Shown here: positions 27,327-35,052 of the stretch, piece by piece
Position numbering within the stretch: position 1 is the first letter of the stretch
How the letters are laid out: each line of letters begins with the position of its first letter
Source of the DNA: CAZMZF01 sp964570765
GTDB taxonomy: Bacteria > Zixibacteria > MSB-5A5 > RBG-16-43-9
Length of the DNA stretch: 64,000 bases
Direction of reading: 5' to 3'
NCBI GenBank assembly: GCA_964570765.1
Contig: CAZMZF010000003.1
Coordinates: 62,001 to 126,000, forward strand
The notes under the pieces: generated by a model
Told to the model about the DNA's origin: nothing
The model's input: the letters and a program-made list of their open reading frames with translations, nothing else
The model's database searches: none
Made by a program: the position numbers and the translations under genes

Positions 27327-29933
27327 TTATTTTGTTTTTCGGTTAATCAACTCTTCAAACGCTGGATAACCAGATAAATTCTTGTACCAAGGGTGCAATT
27401 TTATATAAGCTGGGGTTGTAATATTCTTCTTTACCAGAAATTCCAGCATATGCACTGCCTCTTCTTTCTGTCCTATGAGGGAATAAACAAAGCTGAGGGA
27501 AGATACCACCCCAGACCTCCGAACAGTTAAAAGGGAGGTCCCTAAACTTTTCCTTACCCTCTCTGCTTGCTCCACCGCTTTTCTGGATTCTCCCTTCAAT
27601 GCATAGGCTAAGCCTATTCTTAACCGACTGTAATATTCATTGGGAAGACCTTGAAATTCTTTGATTAAGGGTAGATTGAACTGGATGCAGGAATCAAGAT
27701 GTATTTCCGCCTGCTTCTTGTTTCCTTTCATAAGCTCTAAGTAACTCAATTCGACAAACCAGTCCTGGCCAGGATTTTGTCTGCGGTACTCATCCAAATA
27801 ATAAAGGGCGCTGTCGGCATCTCCAGACATCCCAAAAATATAACTCAAGATGGATAGAGGATAAGTATACTGTGGGTCAATATCCAGAGACTTATGAGCC
27901 ATTCTTTTTGCTTGCTCCAACTCACCCCGGCCCACGTAGTAGTAATCACTCATGTCAGCATATATACTTGGATTGCTAGGTTGAACCTCTAATCCTTTGT
28001 TAAAATATTCCTCTACCTTCTCTTTTTTCCCCCAGGCTGTGTAAAGTCCTATAAAAGCCCCAAATAAAGACGGCTCAGTAGGCTTCACCTCTAATGCTTT
28101 CATTAAAGCACTCTCAGCTTTGGGATATTGACCAGTATAACTGTACCACGCTCCCAAGAGCTTCCAAGCTTCTCCATAATTAGGATTGGCTTTGACTGCT
28201 TCTTCAGCCTCTTGTATAGCTTTTTCGGTTTTCCCCTCTGTCCAGTATAGCCTGGAAAGGGAACGATGAGCCTCAGCTAAGTTAGGGTCAAGAGCTAATG
28301 CTTTAAGTCCGGCTTTTTCAGCTTTTTCCAGCCAGGATTTCTTGGGGTCAACACCGAACATCACATAACTGGAATAACAGTCTGATAATCCGGCATAGGC
28401 TAAAGCAAAATCGGAATCAGCTTCTAAAGCCTTCTCAAACATTTTGGTTGACAGTTCCAGGCCTTCTTTAGTCGAACTTCCTCCTCCGAAATAATATTCC
28501 CGTCCCTGTAGGTAGTAGTTGTAAGCCTGAACATTCTGCGTGGGTTTCTTTTGAATCCTCTCTAATTCAGCCGGGACCAGAACTACCTTCAATGCCTGAG
28601 CCACTGACTTAGCTACATCTGCCTGAATGGCAAACAAATCCTCCATCTGCCTATCATAGCTGTCTGCCCAGACGTGGAATCCATCACTGGCTTTAATCAA
28701 CTGGCAACTGATTCTGATTTTGTCTCCATATTTTTGGACTGAACCTTCCATTAGGTAGTTAACCTTTAACTTGTCAGCTACCTCTCTAAGCTTGGCCTTT
28801 TTACCCTTGAATTCCTCAACATCACTTCTGGAAAGTACTCGCAAACCGTCAATCTTGGATAACTGGGTGATAATATCCTCAGTCATTCCAGCGGCAAGAT
28901 ATTCATCCCCTTTGTTCTCGGAGAGATTTTGTAAATACAAGACTGCTATAGAAGGTTTGCCAGTGATAGTAACCTGCTTTTTTTGTTTTAGAAATGCAAA
29001 GTAAACTACAATAAGAATTAAGATCGCCAGTAATCCTACAATCAATGGAAAAGCTTTCTTTCTGCCTGGCTTTTGAGATTCGATAGTTTGAGGTGTTGTT
29101 ATAGCTGTTTTAACATAATCCAAACTTTTCTTTTCCCTTCTCAAATCCGCTAACAATTCATCAGCATGTTGATACCTCTCCTCTCTATCCTTTGCCAGTG
29201 CTTTGAAAACCATATCTTCTAACTTAGTTGAAACTTGATTATTAAAACGAGCTACTGGCTGTGGCTCTTCGTTGATTATAGAATAGATAATAGCCGCTTG
29301 ATGCTCTCCTCCAAAAGGGAGCTTCCCGGTCAAAAGCTCATAAAGAACAACTCCAAAGGAGAATATATCACTCCTCTGGTCAACTTCCTCTCCTTGAGCC
29401 TGCTCTGGTGACATATAAGCAAGGGTTCCTAAAGTTGAGCGTGTCTTGGTCAGCTTGGTGGCTCCCTTTAACTTTGCCAGCCCAAAGTCCATTATCTTAA
29501 CCTGTCCCTCTTTGGTAACCATTATGTTATCTGATTTAATATCACGATGAACTATCTCCTTCTTGTGAGCTGCAGTTAAACCTTCACAGACCTGAATTCC
29601 AATGTCTAAAACCTTTTTTATGGAGAGAGTTTCCTTCTCAATCACCTGCTTTAAAGTCTTACCTTCACAATACTCCATAACTATAAACATCTGCCCTTCA
29701 AATTCATCTATCTCATAAATAGTGGTGATATTGGTATGATTTAAAGCTGAAGCGGCTTTGGCTTCGTGAATGAATCTTTCCTTCTCCTCAAACTCAGAGG
29801 TCAGGTGCGGAGGTAAAAACTTTACAGCCACAAATCGATCTAATTTAATATCCTGGGCTTTATAGACCACACCCATCCCACCCTCACCCAGTTTCTCTAA
29901 GATTTTGTAATGTGAGATAATCTTACCTATCAT
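27327..29933 (-). CDS. Membrane Ser/Thr protein kinase with C-terminal TPR array (paralogue 2)
   Basis: An 868-residue paralogue of the gene that follows four bases later. Kinase motifs are intact (GEGGMG, Lys38, HRDIKSDN, DFG), followed by a transmembrane helix (about 295-315) and a segment around 330-450 (SIAVLYLQNLSENKGDEY and GMTEDIITQL) of the kind fused to adenylate cyclases and TPR regulators, then TPR repeats. Sequence after the helix has diverged much more than the kinase, which suggests different sensed signals with a shared output. lysS lies 85 bases upstream and may share the transcript. Confidence 0.88.
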   Translation of the reverse strand: MIGKIISHYKILEKLGEGGMGVVYKAQDIKLDRFVAVKFLPPHLTSEFEEKERFIHEAKAASALNHTNITTIYEIDEFEGQMFIVMEYCEGKTLKQVIEKETLSIKKVLDIGIQVCEGLTAAHKKEIVHRDIKSDNIMVTKEGQVKIMDFGLAKLKGATKLTKTRSTLGTLAYMSPEQAQGEEVDQRSDIFSFGVVLYELLTGKLPFGGEHQAAIIYSIINEEPQPVARFNNQVSTKLEDMVFKALAKDREERYQHADELLADLRREKKSLDYVKTAITTPQTIESQKPGRKKAFPLIVGLLAILILIVVYFAFLKQKKQVTITGKPSIAVLYLQNLSENKGDEYLAAGMTEDIITQLSKIDGLRVLSRSDVEEFKGKKAKLREVADKLKVNYLMEGSVQKYGDKIRISCQLIKASDGFHVWADSYDRQMEDLFAIQADVAKSVAQALKVVLVPAELERIQKKPTQNVQAYNYYLQGREYYFGGGSSTKEGLELSTKMFEKALEADSDFALAYAGLSDCYSSYVMFGVDPKKSWLEKAEKAGLKALALDPNLAEAHRSLSRLYWTEGKTEKAIQEAEEAVKANPNYGEAWKLLGAWYSYTGQYPKAESALMKALEVKPTEPSLFGAFIGLYTAWGKKEKVEEYFNKGLEVQPSNPSIYADMSDYYYVGRGELEQAKRMAHKSLDIDPQYTYPLSILSYIFGMSGDADSALYYLDEYRRQNPGQDWFVELSYLELMKGNKKQAEIHLDSCIQFNLPLIKEFQGLPNEYYSRLRIGLAYALKGESRKAVEQAERVRKSLGTSLLTVRRSGVVSSLSFVYSLIGQKEEAVHMLEFLVKKNITTPAYIKLHPWYKNLSGYPAFEELINRKTK

Positions 29934-29944
29934 CTTTTATCCTT

Positions 29945-30009
29945 GGTAGCCGCAGACTTTAGTCTGCGCTTTATTTCTCTCCCAACGCAAGCTAAAGCTT
30001 GTGGCTACC
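29945..30009. repeat. Palindromic repeat between lysS and the kinase genes
   Basis: Outer arms GGTAGCC and GGCTACC enclose two hairpins, CGCAGACTTTAGTCTGCG and ACGCAAGCTAAAGCTTGT. The second resembles the TAGTCGCAAGCTAAAG element at 24349. Confidence 0.6.
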
Positions 30010-30018
30010 ATGCTTCTA

Positions 30019-31500
30019 TCATACCTCAGGCTTCATCTGAGGGAAAAATATCACATCCCGGATAGAGGTTGAATTGGTAAAGAGCATTACTAACCTGTCG
30101 ATACCGACTCCCAGTCCACCAGTTGGTGGCATCCCGTATTCCATAGCCCTCAGAAAATCCTCATCTAACACTTGTGCTTCTTCATCCCCCATTTGTTTGA
30201 ACTTTGCCTGCTGTTCAAACCTCTCCCTCTGGTCTAACGGGTCATTCAATTCAGAGAAAGCATTCATCAGCTCAAATCCAGCAATAAATCCTTCAAACCT
30301 TTCAGTTAAACCTTCTTTTTCTCGATGTTTTTTGGCAAAAGGTGACATCTCCACAGGATAATCTAAGATAAAAGTTGGCTGTATCAGATTAGGCTGAACT
30401 TTAGCTTCAAAGATAGATTCTATCACCTTGCCAATACGGATAGAAGGTTCACTTTTTAACCCTAAGTCCTGAGCAAATTCTCTGACCTTTTTTTCTTCTT
30501 CTCCAAAAAGATTTTCACCAGTATATTTCTCAATTGAATCCCAGAAAGAAATCCTTCTCCAGGGTGGAGATAAATTGATTTCGTCTTCCTGAAATTTTAT
30601 CTTGCTGGTTTGAAAAAGCTCCAGAGAGACGAAGTTGAAAAGCTTTTCGCAGAGTTCCATAATATCATTATAATCCGCATAAGCTTGATATAATTCCAGC
30701 ATAGAGAACTCAGGATTATGGTTTTTATCCATCCCCTCGTTCCTGAAATCTTTGCACACCTCATAGACCTTTTCAAATCCACCGATAACCAGCCTTTTCA
30801 AATAAAGCTCATCTGCTATCCTCAAATATAAATCTATATCTAAGGCATTATGATGGGTGATAAAAGGTTTGGCAAATGCCCCACCATAGATCGGCTGTAA
30901 GATTGGAGTCTCCACCTCTAAGAATCCCTGAGTGTCAAGAAACTTCCTTATAGCAGATAGAATCTTTGTTCGCAAAAAGAAGGTATTCTTCACCTCAGGA
31001 TTGGAAATTAAATCCAAATATCTCTGTCTATATCTAAGCTCTTTATCCTGAAGCCCATGCCATTTTTCAGGCAGAGGATGTAAAGATTTAGAAAGAAGCT
31101 CGAAATCTTTTGCCCGGATAGTCTTCTCTCCGGTTTTAGTCTGGAAAACTTTCCCCGTAACCCCGATAAAATCCCCAAGATCGAAAAGCTCAAACAGCTT
31201 ATATTTTTCCTCACCCACTTCATCTGACTTTAGATAGACCTGAATCTTACCCTCACCATCCAGCAGGTGAAAGAAAAGACTCTTACCATGAGACCTTAAG
31301 GAGATTATTCTGCCACAAGCTTTAACTTCCCTATCTTCAGTTTGCAATTTTTCAAAATTATCTAAAATCTCTTTAGAGGTATGGGACCTTTTGAAAAAAT
31401 AAGGATACGGGTTGACCTTTTTTTCTTTCAGAGATTTGAGTTTTTCCCGTCGATGTAAAAGAAGTTGACTTAATTCTTCGGATTTGGGTTGTTCAGACAA
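30019..31500 (-). CDS. lysS: Lysyl-tRNA synthetase, class II
   Basis: Charges tRNA-Lys. The 493 residues comprise an N-terminal OB-fold anticodon-binding domain (about 55-150) and a class II catalytic core with motif 2 FRNEGMDKNHNPEF and motif 3 GGLGVGIDRLVML near the C-terminus. Length and both motifs are standard for bacterial LysRS-II. It heads the transcript that may continue into the two kinase genes. Confidence 0.97.
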   Translation of the reverse strand: MSEQPKSEELSQLLLHRREKLKSLKEKKVNPYPYFFKRSHTSKEILDNFEKLQTEDREVKACGRIISLRSHGKSLFFHLLDGEGKIQVYLKSDEVGEEKYKLFELFDLGDFIGVTGKVFQTKTGEKTIRAKDFELLSKSLHPLPEKWHGLQDKELRYRQRYLDLISNPEVKNTFFLRTKILSAIRKFLDTQGFLEVETPILQPIYGGAFAKPFITHHNALDIDLYLRIADELYLKRLVIGGFEKVYEVCKDFRNEGMDKNHNPEFSMLELYQAYADYNDIMELCEKLFNFVSLELFQTSKIKFQEDEINLSPPWRRISFWDSIEKYTGENLFGEEEKKVREFAQDLGLKSEPSIRIGKVIESIFEAKVQPNLIQPTFILDYPVEMSPFAKKHREKEGLTERFEGFIAGFELMNAFSELNDPLDQRERFEQQAKFKQMGDEEAQVLDEDFLRAMEYGMPPTGGLGVGIDRLVMLFTNSTSIRDVIFFPQMKPEV

Positions 31501-31548
31501 TTTACCTTCTCCTTTACAATTTTTTTACTTAACCTTTTTCTCTGGTGG

Positions 31549-31577
31549 AATATAAAGAAAAGGGATTAAGGTGTCAA
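31549..31577 (-). promoter_or_regulatory. Sigma-70-type promoter of lysS
   Basis: On the minus strand TTGACA (31577-31572), a 17-base spacer and TATATT (31554-31549), about 50 bases before the lysS start. Confidence 0.65.
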
Positions 31578-31680
31578 GAGGGACAGAAAATAATGACAAA
31601 TGATAGATGATGGATGACGAATTGAAAGTAATTCCCCTCTCCTTCAAGAGAGGGTCAGGGTGAGGTCAATTTGTAGCATC

Positions 31681-31866
31681 GGGCTCATCGTTGGTGTCCT
31701 CACCAACGAAGAGAAAGTGGTTGGTCAGGAGACCAACCACCAGCGAACCTGGATTAAATATACCGTAGGGGCGGGTTTGAAACCCGCCCCTACAAAAAAC
31801 GGGCGACCCTGAAAGGGTCGCGCTACGAAACAAAAAAATCCGACATCGCGTTATAGCGGGATCGGA
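31681..31866. repeat. Cluster of five different palindromic repeats
   Basis: No gene. In order: CGTTGGTG...CACCAACG (31689-31708), GTGGTTGGTC...GACCAACCAC (31717-31740), GTAGGGGCGGGTTT...AAACCCGCCCCTAC (31765-31793), GCGACCCT-GAA-AGGGTCGC plus GCTACGAAA (31803-31830) and a weaker CCGACATCGCG...CGGGATCGG (about 31839-31866). Each has relatives elsewhere in the window. Confidence 0.7.
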
Positions 31867-31884
31867 CACCCCGAAAAAACCAAG

Positions 31885-31921
31885 ATAAAAAAACGCCCGA
31901 CTCACATCAAGTAGATCGGGC
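31885..31921 (-). terminator. Intrinsic terminator of the PEP-CTERM gene
   Basis: On the minus strand a GCCCGA...TCGGGC stem is followed by GTTTTTTTATC, about 25 bases after the stop codon. Confidence 0.75.
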
Positions 31922-31946
31922 ATTTCGACATATGAATTTTTCTTTT

Positions 31947-32552
31947 TTACTTTTTCCTTCTAAATCTGAAAGCACCCAAGCCTAAAAGACCAGTACCTAA
32001 GAGAATTAGCGTTCCCGGCTCAGATATAGGTGATGTATTATAATCCAGCATCAAAATGGACTCATCTATCCTGATTGAACACTCTCCAGCTGTTACCTTA
32101 ACGTCAATATCCCCATCATTCCAGAAACCAGGCACATCCACACCCGTCAACCAGTAGGTGCTGTTATCTAACCATCTGTGTTTTAGAGGGTCCCAATCAA
32201 TGATTCCTTCGATTTCGATTGTGTTATTATCGGTGTCAATACAGGCGCCATCGATCCAGAGTTTAGCTCGATTTATTGAGCTGGGAGGAACGGTCCCCAA
32301 ATCCGCCGGCAGTTGATGTTCCCACTCAAGATAATCGGGCAGTCCGGGTTTTGTGCTAATCCACACACCACCTAACCATCCATCCGGTCCGCACCATCTG
32401 TAAAAATCGACTTTAGAGGCATAATCATAGACATGAAAATCGCCGAGGAAGAAAAAATCTGTGTGAATAGTCTCCACCATTGGAACACTTACAGCCGGCC
32501 TAGCCAGTAACAAAAGAGCGACCAGGGTCAAAAAAACAGTTGATTTTCTCAT
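31947..32552 (-). CDS. PEP-CTERM sorting-domain protein
   Basis: A 201-residue secreted protein. It has an N-terminal signal peptide (RKSTVFLTLVALLLLARPA, cut expected after VS), a Trp/Asp-rich extracellular region and a C-terminal PEP-CTERM tail: SEPGTLILL, a hydrophobic helix and the basic end RFRRKK. Such tails are processed by an exosortase, with the protein going to the cell surface or extracellular matrix. The ATG at 32552 follows AAAGGAG; an upstream ATG nine codons earlier has no such site. No exosortase gene is in the window. The central region is not recognised. Confidence 0.85.
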   Translation of the reverse strand: MRKSTVFLTLVALLLLARPAVSVPMVETIHTDFFFLGDFHVYDYASKVDFYRWCGPDGWLGGVWISTKPGLPDYLEWEHQLPADLGTVPPSSINRAKLWIDGACIDTDNNTIEIEGIIDWDPLKHRWLDNSTYWLTGVDVPGFWNDGDIDVKVTAGECSIRIDESILMLDYNTSPISEPGTLILLGTGLLGLGAFRFRRKK

Positions 32553-32600
32553 TTCCTTACTCCTTTCAAAGGTTTTCAATTCTCACCAAATCACAAATAA

Positions 32601-32616
32601 AGCAATCATTGTGCCA
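32601..32616 (-). promoter_or_regulatory. Consensus sigma-54 (RpoN) promoter of the PEP-CTERM gene
   Basis: On the minus strand the sequence TGGCACAATGATTGCT matches TGGCACRNNNNTTGCW at every defined base. The GC of the -12 element would place the start near 32590, about 38 bases before the ATG and upstream of the Shine-Dalgarno. PEP-CTERM genes are known to be RpoN-dependent under PrsK/PrsR in some bacteria. Confidence 0.8.
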
Positions 32617-33043
32617 AAATGCTAACTTATTGATAAATAAGGACCTGATAAGATCTAAGGAGATAATGCTATAATAAATGTTAAGTATATCGAACAGCAC
32701 ATATTTTTATTATGAAATAAGTCGTTGCCATTCAATGGCTTAATTATTATAATCGATTGTCAGGTTTCTGGACAGAGACCTGTTTAAGACAGTTTTTGAT
32801 AATTTATTTTCTTCTAAGGATTTAAAACAGAAAGAAATAGAAGAGGCTTACTAAATATATTTACTAAGTTAGTTTGAGAAAATCATTCCGCCTGCCTTTT
32901 CCCCCCTGTCACACGTCATACGGCGGATCAATATAAAATGTTAAGTGGCCACTCCTATGACAATGATAATTAGATGTCACCCTGAAAAATCTCGCGATAT
33001 TTCTAGCTCTCTTTTCTACCGTGAAACTGCTCCGTAGGAAAAG
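32617..33043. other. AT-rich gene-free region upstream of the PEP-CTERM promoter
   Basis: Nothing that can be called a gene. It would have to hold any enhancer for a sigma-54 activator; an inverted repeat of the kind AGGTTTCTGGACAGAGACCT lies near 32762-32781 and could be such a site, without further support. Confidence 0.4.
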
Positions 33044-33574
33044 TTACAGTGAGAGCATAGGTCTCAATGCTGCTACGAGCTCCAGCAGGTATTTCTTTCG
33101 CCAGAGCTTGCCACCGTAACCACGCAGGTTTCCGTTGGCTTCAATTACCCGATGGCACGGTATTATAATGGAAAGATAGTTAGCGCCGTTTGCACGGCCC
33201 ACTGCTCTCTGCGCACCTGGCTTACCCAAACGGTTTGCTATCTGATAGTATGACCTGGTTTCACCAAAAGGGATCTGAAGTAATTGTTCCCATACCTTTT
33301 TTTCAAAAGGTGTGCCAGTAACATCAATTTTTACCCCAAACTTTTTTAGTTTTTTAGTAAAGTATTCAACTAACTCTTTTTCAAGTTGATCTAAGTGCTG
33401 GTTATTTCCTTTAACCAATGGCATCCGGTAACGTTTTTCTACCCTCTGCTTAATTCGCTCCACTCCGCCGCGGTCATGCCATTCCAGAAAGCAAACCCCT
33501 TTATCAGTTGCCCCCACTATCATTTCTCCAAGTGGACTATTCAGATACCGAAACACGATCTTACCGTTTTGCAT
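33044..33574 (-). CDS. adaB: Methylated-DNA--protein-cysteine methyltransferase (AdaB/Ogt type)
   Basis: A 176-residue suicide repair enzyme that removes O6-methyl groups from guanine. The active-site motif IPCHRVI places the acceptor at Cys140, and the helix-turn-helix region RSYYQIANRLGKPGAQRAVG is intact. The ATG at 33574 has its own GGGAGG Shine-Dalgarno and overlaps the end of adaA by 14 bases in another frame. This is the AdaA-AdaB gene pair known from Bacillus rather than the fused Ada of E. coli. A longer upstream frame to 33640 lies inside adaA and is rejected. Confidence 0.93.
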   Translation of the reverse strand: MQNGKIVFRYLNSPLGEMIVGATDKGVCFLEWHDRGGVERIKQRVEKRYRMPLVKGNNQHLDQLEKELVEYFTKKLKKFGVKIDVTGTPFEKKVWEQLLQIPFGETRSYYQIANRLGKPGAQRAVGRANGANYLSIIIPCHRVIEANGNLRGYGGKLWRKKYLLELVAALRPMLSL

Positions 33575-34106
33575 AAAACCTCCCTGGTGGTTGGCCAAAC
33601 TGACGTGCAAATGCCTCACGGAAACCGCTTGCCGATTCATACCCGCACTCGTAAGCGGCTAAAAGATAGTTGGAACCAGACTCAATTAACCTGCGCGCAT
33701 GATTCAGGCGTATCTTTCTGTGGAAAGTCAAAGGAGTCATTCCGAGATGAGTTTTAAAATATCTCCGAATAGTCGATATATCCACACCGGTTAGCTGAAT
33801 AAGTCTGCCTTCGCTGAGCCTTTCGGTTCGGTTCTGCCTTATGAATTTCAGGACATCATGCAGCCACTCAGGCAGGACATCCGGATACTTTTCCGATCTG
33901 CATCGCTTACACCCTCGCAGACCCGCGGCAATAGCTTCCTCACGGGTGGAATAGAAGACCACATTTTCCATCTTTGGTTTCCTGGCTTTGCAGGATGGCA
34001 GACAGTATATCCCGGTCGAATGAACTCCCACATAGAATTTCCCACCGTATGAGGAATCATTCTCAGTCATAGCCTGGACCATTTCTTTGTAGTTAAATTT
34101 CATCAT
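33561..34106 (-). CDS. adaA: AdaA-type methylphosphotriester-DNA methyltransferase and AraC-family activator
   Basis: A 181-residue sensor of alkylation damage. The N-terminal Ada zinc domain has its four cysteines (C35, C39, C66, C69 in YCLPSC and GCKRC); one accepts the methyl group from a phosphotriester. Residues 85-181 are an AraC-type double helix-turn-helix (EGRLIQLTGVDISTIRRYFK, then YECGYESASGFREAF), so the methylated protein should activate ada transcription. The first 298 bases are duplicated at 36278-36575. The probable -10 box is so close to the ATG that the mRNA may be leaderless. Confidence 0.93.
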   Translation of the reverse strand: MMKFNYKEMVQAMTENDSSYGGKFYVGVHSTGIYCLPSCKARKPKMENVVFYSTREEAIAAGLRGCKRCRSEKYPDVLPEWLHDVLKFIRQNRTERLSEGRLIQLTGVDISTIRRYFKTHLGMTPLTFHRKIRLNHARRLIESGSNYLLAAYECGYESASGFREAFARQFGQPPGRFYAKR

Positions 34107-34157
34107 GGATCAAACTTAAAATATCATCTTTTATTTGTCCACCGATTTTCGAGCAAG
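33860..34157. repeat. Direct repeat copy 1: 5' part and promoter of adaA
   Basis: Matches 36278-36575 over 298 bases without gaps and with about 21 differences by eye (near 93% identity). It covers codons 1 to about 82 of adaA plus 51 bases upstream. Just beyond the repeat both copies run into an AGCGGTAGACCCAC palindrome. Confidence 0.9.
34113..34141 (-). promoter_or_regulatory. Possible adaA promoter
   Basis: On the minus strand TGGACA (34141-34136), 17 bases, then TAAGTT (34118-34113). The weak -10 would fit an activated promoter. The region is conserved in the duplicated copy. Transcription would start at or next to the ATG. Confidence 0.4.
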
Positions 34158-34173
34158 GTGGGGACAGCGGTAG

Positions 34174-34266
34174 ACCCACATTACCCCCAACGTGGGTAAA
34201 AAGTCCCACCTTGGGGGCAAGGTGGGACTACAATATTAGAATAGATGTCAGGAGGTAGCTCCTGAC
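34174..34266. repeat. Three palindromic repeats upstream of adaA
   Basis: ACCCACATT-ACCCCC-AACGTGGGT (34174-34197), GTCCCACCTTG...CAAGGTGGGAC (34203-34228) and GTCAGGAG...CTCCTGAC (34247-34266). The first and third types are repeated together at 36627 and 36691, upstream of the second ada copy. The remaining bases of the 34107-34492 gap hold the element at 34311 and no gene. Confidence 0.65.
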
Positions 34267-34310
34267 ACCACTCTGAATCCGGGATTAGATAATAATAGGA
34301 GAGAACGCAC

Positions 34311-34417
34311 GTTTCAGCGGTTGAAACCGCATAGGATGAACTTGAAAAAAGAACAGACCTTAAAGCTTACCACAAAACTGTCTAAAAGCATCGGCGGTTT
34401 CAATCCGCTGGAAACGA
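34311..34417. repeat. Long inverted-repeat element (CGTTTCAGCGG ends)
   Basis: Arms CGTTTCAGCGGTTGAAACCG (34311-34330) and its complement at 34395-34417, the second arm carrying two extra bases, flank 63 bases without a gene. It follows the DUF6326 gene on the minus strand and may act as its terminator or be a non-autonomous mobile element. Confidence 0.55.
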
Positions 34418-34492
34418 TGGTTAGGTTTTGTTATTATGTTCCAAAGTTAATACTACTTTTCCTCTGAGTGGTTTAAAAAAGATGGAATCGAC

Positions 34493-34894
34493 TCATGCTT
34501 CCTGTTTAGGCCACTTCCATGCATACCAAACAACCAGTGCAGTAAACACAAGGTATACAATTGACCAAAATGTCTCATAAGCGGAAAATGGCCATAGGAA
34601 AAGAGCTAAGCCCAAAAAAATGAGATCAAACACAACAAAGAATATGCCTATGCTGCGGTTTGCCCTGCGATTCGCTTTATCCTTCAACGTCAGGGACAGG
34701 AAACTCATAAAAATCGGAACCGCAAATATTATTGACATTACCAACAATAATTCATTGGTTACTGGTACAGCGGAGGTTCCCGCTACCAATTCCTTTAGCG
34801 CCACCGGATCATGTAAGCGCGTCGAATCCCCCTGTAAACCACTTAACATTCGAGCTGCCCATAATGCTGAAAGCTTTATCTTCACATCTTTCAC
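34493..34894 (-). CDS. Small four-helix membrane protein (DUF6326-like)
   Basis: A 133-residue protein with about four transmembrane segments (around 48-68, 80-100, 104-122) and an N-terminal KLSALWAARMLSGLQGD block resembling the DUF6326 family, whose function is unknown. It starts at GTG 34894 with an AAGGAG Shine-Dalgarno. The attC end of the CPBP cassette is only 28 bases upstream of the start, and the nearest good promoter is 1.2 kb away on the far side of that cassette, so its original leader seems to have been split by cassette insertion. Confidence 0.7.
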   Translation of the reverse strand: MKDVKIKLSALWAARMLSGLQGDSTRLHDPVALKELVAGTSAVPVTNELLLVMSIIFAVPIFMSFLSLTLKDKANRRANRSIGIFFVVFDLIFLGLALFLWPFSAYETFWSIVYLVFTALVVWYAWKWPKQEA

Positions 34895-34922
34895 AATTCA
34901 ATCTCCTTTTTCATGCAAATAA

Positions 34923-35052
34923 GCTAACGGAATGGCTCAGCGGCAGCGGCGGGACTGGCAAGACGCCTTCGCCATTATCGTGCACTTCTAGCAAGCTGGG
35001 TGCGTACCCTCAGCGGCGGAGCCGCTGTCCGCTGCAGCCGGTGTTGGGCGGC
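34923..35052 (-). other. Integron attC recombination site
   Basis: Read on the minus strand it begins GCCGCCCAAC (R'' box, RYYYAAC at 35049-35043) and ends GTTAGC (R' box, 34928-34923). Inner L boxes GGCTGCAGCGGACA and TGCCGCTGAGCC pair except for two extra bases on one strand, the extrahelical bases typical of attC. The R'' box is a perfect 10-base complement of GTTGGGCGGC at the far end of the CPBP cassette, as expected for a cassette that was once circular. Confidence 0.85.

Noticed and set aside
31681..31921. CRISPR array
   Set aside because: The palindromes differ from each other and there are no equal spacers or repeated units.
31666..31923. An 85-codon open frame on the minus strand
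   Set aside because: It translates straight through the cluster of palindromic repeats and has no Shine-Dalgarno or family.
32690..32880. Remnant of a transposase (WLNYYNRL-like residues)
   Set aside because: Only a few residues fit, in two frames, and no other part of a transposase or inverted ends was found.
33044..34106. A frameshifted single ada gene
   Set aside because: The second gene has its own ATG and a strong GGGAGG site, and AdaA-AdaB pairs are known as separate genes.
34311..34430. A second attC site after DUF6326
   Set aside because: The arms and an ACCTAAC box resemble one, but no GTTRRRY box exists at the other end, so it is listed as an inverted repeat.
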